From Ailurus styani (Eukaryota; Chordata; Mammalia; Carnivora; Ailuridae): a DNA stretch of 64,000 nucleotides. The notes under the pieces are model-generated. The model made no database searches and was not told the origin of the DNA. It saw only the letters and a list, made by a program, of their open reading frames with translations. How positions within the stretch are numbered: the first letter of the stretch is position 1; the number at the start of each line of letters is the position of its first letter. Position numbers and translations under genes: made by a program. Location: contig LNAC01000037.1 of assembly GCA_002007465.1 (NCBI GenBank), positions 124,343-188,342 on the forward strand. Direction: 5' to 3'. Of this stretch, positions 46,600 through 59,700 are shown in pieces.

Positions 46600-46795
46600 T
46601 GAGCATTAGACTAATCAATTTTTATAGATGATCTAATGTATTCTAAGAAAATCCAATGAACTAAATATTATTATCATCTCCATTTACAGTTGAAGACAAG
46701 GTAAGTGATGTTATGAACTACTATATGTCAAAGCCATGGTTTGTAAGTCTGTCAGACACTGAAGCCTGTTTTCTTAAACATTATGCTATACTTCC
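46600..46795 (-). repeat. MIR fossil
   Basis: 'tattattatcatctccattt' and 'acagttgaagacaaggtaag' follow the reversed MIR core; the right part is decayed. Confidence 0.65.
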
Positions 46796-46910
46796 ATACA
46801 TTTTCCTTTTCTATGGTTGCCAGATTTAGCAAATAAAAATACAGAATGTCCTATGTTTTATCTGACAACCTTAACTTGATTAATAAGTTTAATGTTAAAA
46901 TCTGTTTTAT

Positions 46911-47107
46911 GGGGCGCCTGGGTGGCTCAGTGGGTTAAAGCCTCTGCCTTCAGCTCAGGTCATGGTCTCAGGGTCCTGGGATTGAGGCCCGCATCGGGCT
47001 CCCTGCTCGGTGGGGAGCCTGTTTCCTCCTCTCTCTCTGCCTGCCCTTCTGCCTACTTGTGATCTCTCTCTGTCAAATAAATAAATAAAATCTTAAAAAA
47101 ATAAAAT
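46911..47107 (+). mobile_element. CAN-SINE, young
   Basis: Near-consensus. Target duplication 'aaaatctgttttat' / 'aaaatatgttttat' (46897-46910 and 47108-47121), one mismatch. Confidence 0.97.
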
Positions 47108-47121
47108 AAAATATGTTTTAT

Positions 47122-47639
47122 TTGGGCCCAAAAGAAGGAGGGCTTTTTGAAAATCAGATCATATTTGAGTTTGGGAAGTTGAAATTAACATCTCATTTAT
47201 AATCCTTTATGGACAGTGAAGGACTGATGAAGCTCATGAAAAGTACTTGGAAAATAGATAATTGTTTAAAGTTTGTTCCATCATTCTGATTTTCTACATT
47301 CTCAGGAGAGTCAGCTTCAGCCAGAAGAGGCACTAGACTTCTTTTTTTTTCCAGCCTGCTGAGTAAAATCTGGCAAGTATGAAGGAATCATATGATAAAC
47401 AACATTTCATTTTATACTTTGTGAATGTGACTACTGTATTACATAGTAGCTGGTTGATTATGTTTTCTCTCATCCCAAATACCTAAGGGATTATATCAGA
47501 TCATTATGAATGTAAACTTCATTTTCATCATATGTACGAGGCATATGTTGAATGTCGATATACTAGGTACTAATTAGAATCAATAGGATATTAAGAGAAA
47601 TTAAGGGTTCACTAGGGGTTAATGAATATGGCCAAGGGA
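47122..47639. other. Unique noncoding DNA
   Basis: Nothing recognised. Confidence 0.5.
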
Positions 47640-47652
47640 CATAGTATAATTT

Positions 47653-47847
47653 TTTTAAGATTTTATTTATTTTTTTATTTGACAGAGAGAGAGAGATCAC
47701 AAGTAGGCTGAGAGGCAGGCAGAGAGAGAGGAGGAAGCAGGCTCCTCGCCAAGAAGGGAGCCCAATGTGGGATCGACCCAGGACCCTGAGATCATGACCT
47801 GAGCTGAAGGCAGAGGCTTTAACACACTGAGCCACCCAGGTGCCCAC
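47653..47847 (-). mobile_element. CAN-SINE
   Basis: Reversed head 'actgagccacccaggtgccc'. Perfect 13-bp target duplication 'catagtataattt' at 47640-47652 and 47848-47860. Confidence 0.97.
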
Positions 47848-47860
47848 CATAGTATAATTT

Positions 47861-48666
47861 AATACACTTAACCATCTTAAGGGAACCAGAGGTCAGGGCA
47901 AGCCCCGGGTTCTTAAACTTCTGGGAAGGAGGAAAAAGGGACTTTTGGGAGACCTAGAAGTTAGTTTCTCATCTTAGTGAACAGTTCTTTTTCAGAGTAG
48001 TAAATGTGACCAAATATCAAGAAACTAAACCAAAATACAAGACAGATTGCCTTCACTGAGCTTTGCTGCAGATATATGTGCTCCCACTACAGGGCTTACC
48101 AGATAAAGGTTAAATTCAATGAGAGCAAGATACCTCCCTCCCAGCGTTATAAAGTTCTTGGTGTGAATATCTGTAAAATGGAGAACTGGCATGGGATACA
48201 GAAGTACTTATTGACCTTGGAGTGCTGTCATACTCAATAGCAGGCTGATCCCCAGAGAGGTTCATTAAGAAGGCTTAAAATTAACTGTGTACACACTCTT
48301 ATATTATAGGTAGAAAACTATTATTTTTTTACCTTCAAGAGCACTACTCATTACCCTCACATATTCAGTAAATATTTGGGGTATGAGTGAGGGAGGACAG
48401 AATGAATGAAAGGAGTGGAATACTCTAAAAATGGGGAATTTAAGATTTTATCTAGAGTCTCAATACATTTGGCAAAATTACAAGTTAGATAAGAGCTTTC
48501 CCATTTCTGCTACCTCCTATACGGTGCCTTTTAGGTGTCTAGAACACTCAGACTTTAAAGATATTCAGGTCCGAGCTCTACCCTTTTCCTCCATGTTTCA
48601 AAATTATCCCTTCATCCTTCAACTTTGTCCTTAGGACTTAAAAACTTTTCTTCTTTCAATCTCTTC
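47861..48666. other. Unique noncoding DNA
   Basis: Nothing recognised. Confidence 0.5.
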
Positions 48667-48682
48667 AACACAGCTAATTTTT

Positions 48683-48875
48683 TTAAAAGATTTTATTTAT
48701 TTATTTCACAGAGGGAGAGAGATCACAAGGAGGCAGAGAGGCAGGCAGACAGAGAGAGGGGGAAGCAGGCTCCCCGCTGAGCAGGGAGCCCGATGCGGGC
48801 CTCGATCCCAGGACCCTGAGATCATGACCTGAGCCGAAAGCAGAGGCTTTAACCCACTGAGCCACCCAGGCGCCC
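48683..48875 (-). mobile_element. CAN-SINE, young
   Basis: Reversed head 'gagccacccaggcgccc'. Perfect 16-bp target duplication 'aacacagctaattttt' at 48667-48682 and 48876-48891. Confidence 0.98.
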
Positions 48876-48891
48876 AACACAGCTAATTTTT

Positions 48892-50340
48892 AAGAGGAAA
48901 GCTTTTTACATAAAAGTACAAGCAATTGATAATACTTTATAGTATAAAATTATCTTTCCAAAAATATTTGAATATTTAGAGAATATTTGTTTTTAGCACC
49001 AAGTAGTGAATTCTTAATGGAAAAATTTAAATGAGTTCACACTGTAATCAGGGACAGGACATTTTCTTGGTACTACTCAAATTATAAAATACACAGGTCA
49101 ATAAAGATCCATGAGCGAGGTCATATCTGTTAATCACAATTTCATGTGTTAAGTCCTTTTGAATTCAGCAGCCAGTATAGCATCTTTAAGCAGTGAATGT
49201 AAATATCATGGACATAGATTCCATGACCTATGTTCATCTGCCCGCTGAGAATCCAGATAATGTCTACATCAATTTTTCCCAAATGCCAGTCCTCATCTGA
49301 CATCCACAGACCTGTCTGACAGGGAAAGAAAAAAAAACTCTGTAAAAGAACAATGAAATGAGTAATATTATAACACTAAATAGTTTTTTATTTAACTGAG
49401 ATTCTGTCAATCTTACATTTGGTTTGGTGTTAAAATAACATTTCTTATATGGAGTCACAGTGTAAGTAGACAGCATTAAATATGTTATTTGGCATAATGA
49501 AAAGTTAGCAGCTTTTCAACCTTGTGTTGGTCAAATAATCTTTTCTTGGAGCTGAACTGGTTTGTGAAATCTCTAAATCTAGGAACTATTCTTCTCCACA
49601 CCTTTAAAGCAATGCATTAACTCTGGCAATTCCATAAGTGGTGGTGGGGATGGAAATGGGTTGCTGAGTGGTAGGCAGTAAGCTGAAGGACCTGTGAAGA
49701 AGAAACTAATCAAACTGTCCAATTAATGCACTTGTACTTCAGAAATGACCTTGGCTGCCCCGGTCTTGAAAATGCCCCTAAAGTGTGTCTTTGGAATTTA
49801 GCCCTGAAAGACAGGTGCAGTTTTCATCCTTACCCTCCATCAAACATTTTAAAAGCTTGCACACACTGGGACATTTTCTCCTTGGAAAGAAGAATTATAG
49901 CAAAGCATAGGGCAAAGAGTTAAGGAAAGAACTGTGGGAAGATGGGAAAGGCAGGGATCCCCCCTTTTTTTTTCTGTTAAAGGAGAATTGAGGAAAAATG
50001 CAATTGGCTTTGACTAAATTGAAATATATTTTTTGTGTGTGTGCTTGGGATTCAGACCCTTAAAAAATAACCAGTCATCTCTTTTGGGTCTTTACTAGCC
50101 TAGTAAATAACTTTTGTTTTTGACTCACAGTTTCTACTAAAATAGGAGTTGAAGGGTGTGCTTGTTTGCAAATCTGATCTTGTTCACTACAAGCTCATTC
50201 TCCTCTCTTAAAACATTAACAATTAAGTGGCAGCTTTTCAGCAGACATTGCATGGGGACAGAGGAGAGCTGGGAGGAAACATGTTGAAGCTATAGCCCAC
50301 AGGGATGGTCCAAGCCAGATGTCTGTTGTGAATGTCTAGC
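48892..50340. other. Unique noncoding DNA, no young repeats
   Basis: Start of a 6.8-kb stretch with no SINE. No gene-like frame; 49264-49476 and 49726-49923 lack domains I recognise. Confidence 0.5.
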
Positions 50341-50370
50341 TAGGCCCTCCCACACAACTGTTTATTTTTG

Positions 50371-50480
50371 GCAACCAATCAGGACATTTAACTTCTTGCA
50401 GATTGGTGCCAAACACCTATCTGCAGCCAATATGGACAGCTAGGCACACAGGCAGAATTGCCAGTCATCTATATAAGTGT
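50371..50480 (+). promoter_or_regulatory. CCAAT/TATA promoter-like cluster
   Basis: CCAAT at 50375-50379 (context 'gcaaccaatcagg'), the reverse form ATTGG at 50402-50406, CCAAT at 50427-50431, and a TATA-box match 'tatataag' at 50470-50477. Order and spacing fit an RNA polymerase II promoter on the plus strand with a start near 50500. No downstream coding frame is visible, so it could be a noncoding-RNA or LTR-type promoter, or chance in AT-rich DNA. Confidence 0.3.
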
Positions 50481-50529
50481 GTGTTCTGGTATGACAGGAA
50501 GTATCCAATGACAGAATAATATACACACC

Positions 50530-53237
50530 TATGTGTGCACTTATATTTTTATCCCTTTACTATTATTTTAAGTTCCTTTGCCAGAGTCCTTTCATTTTAC
50601 GTTTCATTTTAGTCTTAACTACAAATCCTTTATAGGAGAGATAACATATTTATACTAAGATGTAAATGACTAAAGGTAGAACGTTTCCCCAGGATCATTT
50701 TTTGATAGGTAAAAGAGTCTGAGACACAAAAATGGAAGAACTTTTCATCTCAAAGGAAGGAAAAAAGTTTAGAAAGGAGTAATAGAATTATAGCAGGGAC
50801 CCTTTAGCTATTTTGTCAAAAGACAGCTTAATGATCAAATTGTGGTTTAGTAGTATCTGGAGGGTAAAGGATATGGTCAATAAACATGAATTATCATGGT
50901 ATATAAAAATAAGATATGTTCAATATATTATTAGAAATCCTATAATCTAAAATAATAATCTAATTTATTTACTTTCTTAACACCTGCTTTAAAAAGAATT
51001 GAAAGCAAGAATAATAATTATAAATCAACCTTATATTTGTGTCACATTTTATAGTTTTCAGTTCTTTAATATTTATTCTCTTCTTTAACATTATTAGTAA
51101 TGCAAAAATAACAAAAAGTGAGTGGAATTTTATTGAAAGGTAGCAAAACAACATTAATCATTTCTCTGAAATATTTCTAAACCAAGCAGCTTATTCAGCA
51201 TCCTTTCTTTTGAAATACTTGCATACTTTCTGAACTCTTGTCTGTACTTTTAACCTGCAATCATAGATGATGAACCTGTTATTAAACTAGCTTGAAGCTA
51301 ATATCGGTTTATCCCCAAGCATCAGACACCAGATGTTTTTCGTGAGAAGGAAATTAATGGCCTAAATAATGAATCAATTGAGGAGCAGTGGCCATAATCC
51401 ATCTGCTCTTTAAGCCAATGCCTTGAGTCAGGCTGGCTTCTGGCTACATAGAATATTAATCAGTTGAAGAGTTAAACGGAGGACTCAAAGCCATTGTGTG
51501 AGATGCCTCAGGGTGTCCCCAAGCCACTCCTTCTATAGGTTGGGCTTTGTGCAAGGAATGAATAGGCAAACAAAAAGCAGGAGACAGAGAGAGAGCCCTA
51601 TAGGACCGGTAATTTGGATTGACTGTCCCTTGTGTACCCAAGGAGAGAATGACTAAATATGAACAGTGGAAATGCAAGCCAAGCCTCCTCTATTTGGATG
51701 AAATAATATTCCCTAAACACATAATCCATTTTGATGACAGTTAAATCATTTATTTATTGAGTTTAATCCCATTTGTCATTGTCATCTTCATTCCTTTAAC
51801 ATTTCCTATCAATCTACACTGATGTTTTACTGTGGTGTGATGTGAAGAATGAGTTTGTATCAAATAAGTTTCTCATATATATATAAATTTTCTGAGGTTT
51901 TGAGACTTCAGCTAATGTCTTCTTGAAATTTATTTCCACTTCTTCTGGATATTTGAAAAGTAAGTTATAAGGGAGGCAAAGAATGACCTAATCAGGTACC
52001 TTCTTATATGGTGATAGATAGATAAATAGATATAAATACATAGAAAGCACAATTCAAAAAACTTGTTCTCAACCTCTATTTCCTCAGATCTTTGAAAATT
52101 TCTGGAAGACATTTGGAATGGTGGTTCTGAGCATACTGGAGAAAAAATGCAACTACTGTATCATTTTACTCATTCGTGCTTTTGCCCTCCAACTACTTAG
52201 GTAGCAAAAATAGAAGAAATTAGAAAAATTCCGACAAGTAATTCTAGAGAAAGCCAAAATACCAGAGAATAAAAACTAATAAAACAATTTTGTTTTTGTG
52301 TAGCTATTGGTCAGAAGTAATGAATGCAAAGTTAGTGATTGGATGAAATGCTTGGACACTATGTCAAAAACATGTCAAACAGGAAGCTGGGGCCCCTGAC
52401 CACTAGGATAGTTACATAAATTAATTTGTATATTTTGCATGATGTCCCTTCATTGAAAATAATATCCCTAGGTTCATGTCTAAAACTCCATGGACATATA
52501 AAAATGCTTTATAAACTATGAGTAAACTAAGGAGGCTCATATATTATTTTTTTTTGGTCTGTGGTCAAGTAACTTCAAGCCAGAAAGAATTTATTGGGGT
52601 CCTTTTTTGTCCACAAACTGTAGCATTTTGCCTTGTTTCAAAAAGATTATTTTAGGTAGGACCTTGCATAGAGATTATTCAGTAGCCATCTCCGTCTATG
52701 AGATATGATTTTTGGGGTCCTCAAATAACTACACATTTTAGGCCTTAATTGATTCTACTTTCCTATTTCCTTCAGGAGGGATCCTACCTAGTAACCAATA
52801 CTCATTATCAGATAGTCCTTTAATAGGAATTAATTGAGAAACAGCTAGAAATAAAAGAGGGGCTAGGTTAAAGGAAGGAAAGCTCTACAAGAAATAATAA
52901 ATGGGAGGCTAGGAACCTCAAAAAAAAAACCCAAAACAAAACAATTCTTACTTTATTATCCAGCACTGCTGCAAGGTGGCACTGCATTTCTTTCCTTTAC
53001 CTGCTATCCCTTGTGGTCTTCAGAAAATAAGGTCCTAGAGAGGGTAGCTCTCCTTTGGAGCCTGCCCCTTGGCTGGAACACTGTTGATAAATCAGCAGTC
53101 TCCTGGGCTGCATAAAGGAATTGAGTGTCCCTTATTTCTTCCTTGGTTCTTGCTACTGCCTAAGGAATGGCTGGCTCCCAGCTGAAACTGGTCTATTTTT
53201 CTCAACACACCATACTTCATGCCGTGTGCATGTGAAT
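50530..53237. other. Unique noncoding DNA
   Basis: No SINE or L1 recognised. 51240-51480 is balanced in composition with several ATTA cores and may be conserved. 52555-52800 and other parts show no recognised family. Confidence 0.45.
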
Positions 53238-53263
53238 ACACACACACACACACACACACACAC
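53238..53263. repeat. (CA)n microsatellite
   Basis: About 13 CA units, followed by GCAT- and CA-rich sequence to 53293. It underlies the His/Thr-rich frame at 53121-53456. Confidence 0.95.
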
Positions 53264-53293
53264 ATATGCATGCATGCACACACAAACACACAT

Positions 53294-55361
53294 CCCAACC
53301 ACAACAGTTGTCAAATCTTTGCTGCTTATGCTCAGGATTTTTGAATGCCAGTGTGTCCTGGGAAATTATCTGGGAGGAATAGGACCACAGTCTATTGGCT
53401 TAAGTGCCCCTACAATAAGTCCACTCTGCCCACTACTTGGGGGTACAGGAATGTAGAGTCACCACTCTCCACACATAAGAACTGTACCACTAGTTAAAAT
53501 AAGCACACTCTCTAGCATCAGATTTCACTATTTAGTTACCACTAGCACTTAAAAAATCCTTTCCATTTAAAAGACTTCTAAAATACCAGAAGCTTTGGCC
53601 ATTTTTTAAAACTGGTTCAGTATTTTGCAGGTTTGCTAAGTGAGAGGACAGAGAAAAGGAAATAATTAAGAAATATTGCTAAGTGGAAGAGCTAGAACCT
53701 TGGGAGTTATTTTGAGATGTGGAAAACTGTGTCAATAAAGGAAGTGAGTCTAACTTCTTGAGTCCCTAAGACTGCTTATCTGGTTGTCCAAACAGGCAGC
53801 TCTGCAACCCGAGCTCATTGTGACCAGTTCCCTATGAAATAGAAAGCTGTTTATTTTGAAATGTATGTGTATGATTTTCTCAGATAAATAGAATCATGTA
53901 TTTTGAGAGGGGTATTTAGAAAGTTTGTTTTGGTCACAATCACTGTCATCATAGATATTACGATTGAATATTTCCTTCAAATATGGAGGTATTTCTGTTT
54001 AGATTATGAAATGAGCCTCAACAATGGAACCAATGGTCTGAATGACTTTTCCTTTCTAAAATCTAGTTCAAAGGACCAAAGTTAAATGTTCTTCCAAAGC
54101 ATTTTTCAATCTTCATATTTTTCCTAGTTGTGTTGCATTTATTGTATGTATTACTTTAATGAAGACTATGAATTTGCTTATTTCTAAGCAAAAAACATAA
54201 AATGGTAACAAAAAACAAAACAAAAAATACCCTGATACATGCAAAGACAGCTTTTTGCTGTTGCACGATTTCTATCTCCATTTTTATATGCATTAACACT
54301 TTCAATTAGTGTAGTTTCCTCTTTTTAATCCTTTGTGCAAATTATATTCCTTAACACTAATTTTAATGCTTTCAATTGAAAATTTTCTGATTTACTTTCT
54401 TATCTTGACTCTTCAGGTGGTTTCCCATTTCAATTTTAATATATTATCCTCAATCCCTATGGTTATTAAAGTGAATAAGCTTTAGTTTTCCTCAATTTAT
54501 GTTGTGGAATTATTTTTGAGTCTTAAATTGGGTTATGACCTGATAATATAAGTTGCTATCCTCCATTTTCCCTTCTGCACTATGAGAAGCAAGCAGATGC
54601 TGCACCACGTTCTCAAATCACTGTGATTTGACTGTTCTTATTAGGAAATTGCATTTTCCTGTAGGATTTCTCTGTATTTTAGTAAACTGTACCAATGCTG
54701 AGCAATTTGATAATTAAGACAGAATGTGAGTATAATCGGGGATCTATTTTAAATACAAACACTTCTCTTTAAATGGTATTTTTTAGATCAAATCTATGAG
54801 CACATTTATACTCTTGTTTTGGTATATAATTTTATCAGCCTGTTTTTGCTTTATAAAAATCAACAACTGAATGTAAATTTATGATAGGGTAATGTGAAAA
54901 AATTTCTAATCCTAGTGCCTCATTTTGAACTTTGTACAAAAAGAGATTATTTCCCACACAATTTTGTTTATTGAAATTTAATGGAAGTTTTAAATAATAG
55001 TCTACAAAAATGAAATACTAATCTTTTCTTTGTACCAATTAAAAAATAAAATGGAATTATCAATAGAGAACAAGATAGGCTCAACTATATGAAGGAAAAA
55101 GTTTCAAACATGTTTTACAAAAGTCCTTTTCAAAGGATCATGCAAGTAGATTTTCCCTCTTTTATTTACACAAGGTGCTCCAGGTAACCCTGAATACGAA
55201 TTTCACATCCTATAGTATTTTATGTGTCTAACCAGCTTAAGGAATGAGAAAACAATTCATGCTTACAGACATGAATTAACTGTTTTAGACCTTAAGATCA
55301 CCAATAGGGCACTGAGGAGTTCTTTTGATTTTACTCTTCTCTTTCCTCTTCAAAAGGCCTG
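53294..55361. other. Unique noncoding DNA
   Basis: Nothing recognised. A 17-bp perfect palindrome with one central base lies at 54614-54630. Confidence 0.5.
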
Positions 55362-55408
55362 GGTTTTTTTTGTTTTTTGTTTTTGTTTTTGTTTTTGTTT
55401 TTGTTTTC
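55362..55408. repeat. (TTTTTG)n repeat
   Basis: Several TTTTTG units; produces the Phe/Val-rich part of the frame at 55222-55491. Confidence 0.92.
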
Positions 55409-55654
55409 ACTCACAAAAGAGTCTTGATCTGGGTCCTCCAGACACTGCTTCTCAGATATTTCAACCATTGCCCCTATTACCCCGTGAGTAGTTTATTACT
55501 GAGCAGAACATAATGAAGCTAGGATTTCTATGTCTACTTCCTTCTGAGGAAGCCTAATCACTTGCCCCACCTTTCAGTGAATATCCCTGTGAAAGAAGTA
55601 TGGTTACGCTCTGTCTAGGGACAGAGAAAGGGAGGCACAGAAAAGTGGCTAGTG

Positions 55655-55865
55655 GGCGCCTGGGTGGCTCAGTGGGTTAAAGCCGCTGCCTTCGGCTCAG
55701 GTCATGATCCCAGGGTCCTGGGATCGAGGCCCGCATCGGGCTCTCTGCTCAGCAGGGAGCCTGCTTTCTCCTCTCTCTCTGCCTGCCTCTCTGCCGACTT
55801 GTAATCTCTCCCTCTGTGTCAAATAAATAAATAAAATCTTTAAAAAAAAAAAAAAAAAAAAAAAA
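55655..55865 (+). mobile_element. CAN-SINE, youngest-looking copy
   Basis: Close to consensus with an uninterrupted poly-A of over 20 bases. Perfect 16-bp target duplication 'agaaaagtggctagtg' at 55639-55654 and 55866-55881. Confidence 0.98.
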
Positions 55866-55881
55866 AGAAAAGTGGCTAGTG

Positions 55882-56250
55882 ATAGGGCTAAAAATATGAC
55901 CTTAGGCTCCTAATGCCTTAGCCTGGGTCTTTTTGTTAAACTACATTGCCAAGGGACAGAATTCCTAGAATTTGTTTTCCTTTTCTTCAATTGTAAACTT
56001 TCCTGCGAAAACTGAAATGTATCATCAGCCGTATGCATCCGGAGTCACTGAATTTTATTTATCAAGTGACAGTATCTTCCTAGTCTTTCAAAATTAACAA
56101 CTTCAGAAATAGTTTCAATTCTCTGTGTGGCCAGCCACCATTCCCCTCCTTCCCTGCTCCAGTTTCACCCCACAGCAACACTAAACACTGAAACTAGCTG
56201 GTTTTTATTTCTTGGTGTTTGCACACTGACAGTACTGTTGTGATTCTGGT
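55882..56250. other. Unique noncoding DNA
   Basis: Nothing recognised. Confidence 0.5.
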
Positions 56251-56254
56251 GTCT

Positions 56255-56480
56255 CACATTACAGTAGCCTCCTAAGTGGTCTCTTTACTCTAGATTCCAA
56301 CCTATTCTAATTCAGCACTACAAACATGGCCAGGAAATTTATATTTCTATGTTATCATTTTGATTATATCATTCATTTAAAACCTTTAAATCTCCTCCTT
56401 GCTTACAAGATGAAGTCAAAATTTTTCATCCAATATTCATAGCTTACTCTTACAACACTGACCTTGAACCACAACTTCTC
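56255..56480 (+). repeat. L2 fossil
   Basis: 'tttaaatctcctccttgctt' and 'acaagatgaagtcaaaattt' match L2 3' wording. Confidence 0.6.
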
Positions 56481-56542
56481 ATCACAAATAACTATTATAC
56501 GTAAAAGTTTCTAGCATTTTTGGTTCCTCAATATCAGGGATT

Positions 56543-56738
56543 GGGGTGCCTGGATGGCTCAGTCGTTAAGCGTCTGTCTTCAGCTCAGGTCATGATCCCA
56601 GGGTCCTGGGATTGAGGCCAGCATAGGGCTCCCTGCTCAGCGGGAAGCCTGCTTCTCCCTCTGCCACTCCCCCTGCTTGTGTTTCCTTTCTTGCTGCAGC
56701 TCTCTGCATCAAATAAATAAATGAAATCTTAAAAAAAA
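56543..56738 (+). mobile_element. CAN-SINE, intermediate subfamily
   Basis: Head 'ggggtgcctggatggctcag'; direct repeat 'atcagggatt' at 56533-56542 and 56739-56748. Confidence 0.96.
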
Positions 56739-56748
56739 ATCAGGGATT

Positions 56749-59700
56749 ATGCTGTCTTCAACTTCATATTTCACAGAGCACTTAGCATAGTGTACATTGG
56801 AGATGTATAAGAAACGTTTTAGTATGAATATAGGGAAGAATAAACATTTCACTTCTACTTAGTATCTATTTACCTCACTATTCTCAAAATTGTGAATCAG
56901 AATAGTAACTTCTAAAGGTTCAAATGGTACATACGTAAGGAAAGAAAATGAGTATATGATAATACCAGACCAAAAATTAAAATATAGATTTTACTCACCT
57001 ACTAATATATTTAGAAAATACAGGAAATTCAGATAAGTACCAAGTACAAAGAAGTACATAAAAGTACTCAATGTTAACATTTTGGTACCTAACCTTCTAA
57101 TTTTTTTTTTCTTCTTCCACCAGGTAGTAACGTTGAGAGGAAAAAAACTCAGAAATCCCTCTTTTATTCTAAATGAGATAAAATGTCTCTTTCTATGGAT
57201 TTGCTATTTGGTTATGATTTTTAGTGGAGTGAAAGATCTCTGAGTTTACTAGAAATATAATAAATATATTTATATACTATTACATATAAACCTGACTGCT
57301 AGTTTTTGTCATTTAAATTAGATCTTCAGAGGACAAAAATGAAAAAAAAATTCCCCTTATTATTTCTGGTTTTCCAAAAATATTTCAATATAGAATCTTT
57401 CCCCAACCCCCTGGCAGGAAAGGGAAAAACAGTCTCAAATTTTATATAAAGATTAACTTTGTTATTTTTCTCAGGGGTGCTTCAAATGCTCAGTAGCATT
57501 TTTATTACCTGTTATTTTCTTTTAAGAAGTTAAATTTTCTATGTGGGTACAGATTGGAAATTCTTACTGAAGTAAAAGCAGCAGAACTTATTGTTGCAAA
57601 TGTTTCTTTAGTGTTCCCTAAATTGAGCACTTTCTTGACTTCATCTCCTGAAGTAAGAAATTACTGTAACATTTTGTTCTCCCAAGCAAGAAGGAATGTT
57701 TTCCCTCTTCAGTCCCTATCCCACCATACTCGTCAGACAACTGCAATATAGAAGAGAAAGGGCACTGGGGTTGAAATTAAGTTGTTCCTCTGCCACTGGC
57801 TATTTAAAGAAATTCCTTCTCTTCTATTGTTTTGGATATGTAATAAACTTTCTTCACATTCCAAACCCCCAAATAAAAAACTTAGCATCAATTTACCCCA
57901 TTTAATAAACATCCCCTTATTTGTCTCAGATTGAACTTCGCATTAGTATTTAGCTCCTTTGAGCCTATAAATAATAATTTTCTAGGTAAAATGAGCAGCA
58001 ATCCAGATCAATGGGACAGCTGTACTTCAAAGGTTATCACTGCCACAGGTAAAAAAAAGAACACCATGATTTACAATATTAGCATATCTCCTACTACCAA
58101 ATTACAGGTTTGTCTTCAGTGAGGAAGTACTCATTATGGTTATTGACAACTGTTAAAATACACTTAATTTTTGTCAAAGAATTTGAATCACATGCATGAC
58201 ATAAAAAGAAAACATTTATTCAATGCTATGGTATAAAGGCTCATTTGCAAACTGTGTGTATTGGGGAGATCTGTCCTTCAGATTTCAAGGCTGTCTTTTT
58301 TCTACTTGAATAATAAGAAAAGGAATATTACTATAAAAGGAGACAAGGAATGAATGGAAAGAAAGGTTCTGTGTTACAGTTCAACTACAAGAGGCCAATT
58401 CTTTTCATCCACAAGGAAATCATTGTATTGCATATTATTTTAAAGAAATATTCCTCTTAAAATGGCTTGGGACTTGGATGACTTCTTGTATTGAGATATT
58501 GGCTTTAACAATTTTTATTTTAAATGTCCCATGCTCAGTGAAGCCTTCCTCTAAAAGCTCACATTATATCAACAATTACAAAACAAATTTATCTCTACTC
58601 AATTACAGTCCCTTCCTGAAACTTTTGTTTAAATGTTACAAATTTAAACTTACATTTAACTCAAGATTTGTACTTAAATCAAACCAAGAACTGAGAAAAT
58701 ATTCTCACAATCTGGACACTCCTTCGGCCACAAGTGTGTAAGGGATTGGGAATGAATATATACAGTATAATACATGTTACATAAGCATATTCATACTTGA
58801 TTAATCACATATGGCTGCTCAAATTAAATCCTTCCTTCCTGCAGTCTAACTCCAAAATTCTTTTCAAAACTGACTTTACAGTATAATAATGATTTTGCTT
58901 CCTTCGCATTGTGTGACCCTGCTGGCCTATAACCATAATTGAAAATGGTATGGGCCAGTTTTGTTGATGGTCTGTGAGACAGAGACCAAATGCTAAGGTT
59001 CTGTTTCCTGATATTTTGATATAAAGGGTATTAAGTTTCAAATTCCTATTTTCATGGAAACTAGGATGCATGCTGGGGGAAAGAAGCTTTGAAGTTATCA
59101 GAAAGGTTTTTTTGCTTTTGTTTTTGTTTGTTTTGTTTTAATCTGAATGATCAGGAGCAAAGCAGAGCTGTCTGTTAGTATTACCCAGGGTACTTAGCTG
59201 CTCTGTTACCCTTGTGGGTCAAACTTTGATGTGTTAAATAATTTTATCCAGAAGCAACTATTTGAATTTGTCCTATGTCTGTCAGTGAGGCATTTAAATC
59301 CAATCTAAATACAAACTTGCAACAGGGTAGCTGTAGCACACATGAAACTTACCAAAGTCTCCTATTTTGAAAGCCCATTTTTTCCAGTTTTTGTTTTGAA
59401 ATACACATGTGAAGGGAAAAAGCAGACATCTGACATTTCAGTCCCTGTGTTGTTTGTCTACTCTTTGATCTGCCAAATGACCAGAAATACTTAAGTGTCA
59501 TTTGTCCCTATAGGTGAAAGCCAAGTCATTATATAGTAAAGTAAACTACATGGAAGTGTCTTCTCTCTGTGTGTCTCTTTCTCTCACACTCACACACACA
59601 CATTTGAAATGTACACTAGTCTTATAGATCACATGCCTTGTTGTGAAAAAATATTTTTTGAGGGGAGAGATTAGGAGTTAAACTAAAAGTTTTCAGAACC

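Noticed and set aside
53121..53456. 111-codon frame with a His/Thr repeat
   Set aside because: Built around a (CA)n microsatellite, with a competing frame on the other strand and no domain.
54614..54630. Perfect palindrome 'caaatcac' t 'gtgatttg' as an operator-like site
   Set aside because: A single 17-bp palindrome is plausible by chance in 64 kb, and nothing nearby supports a role.
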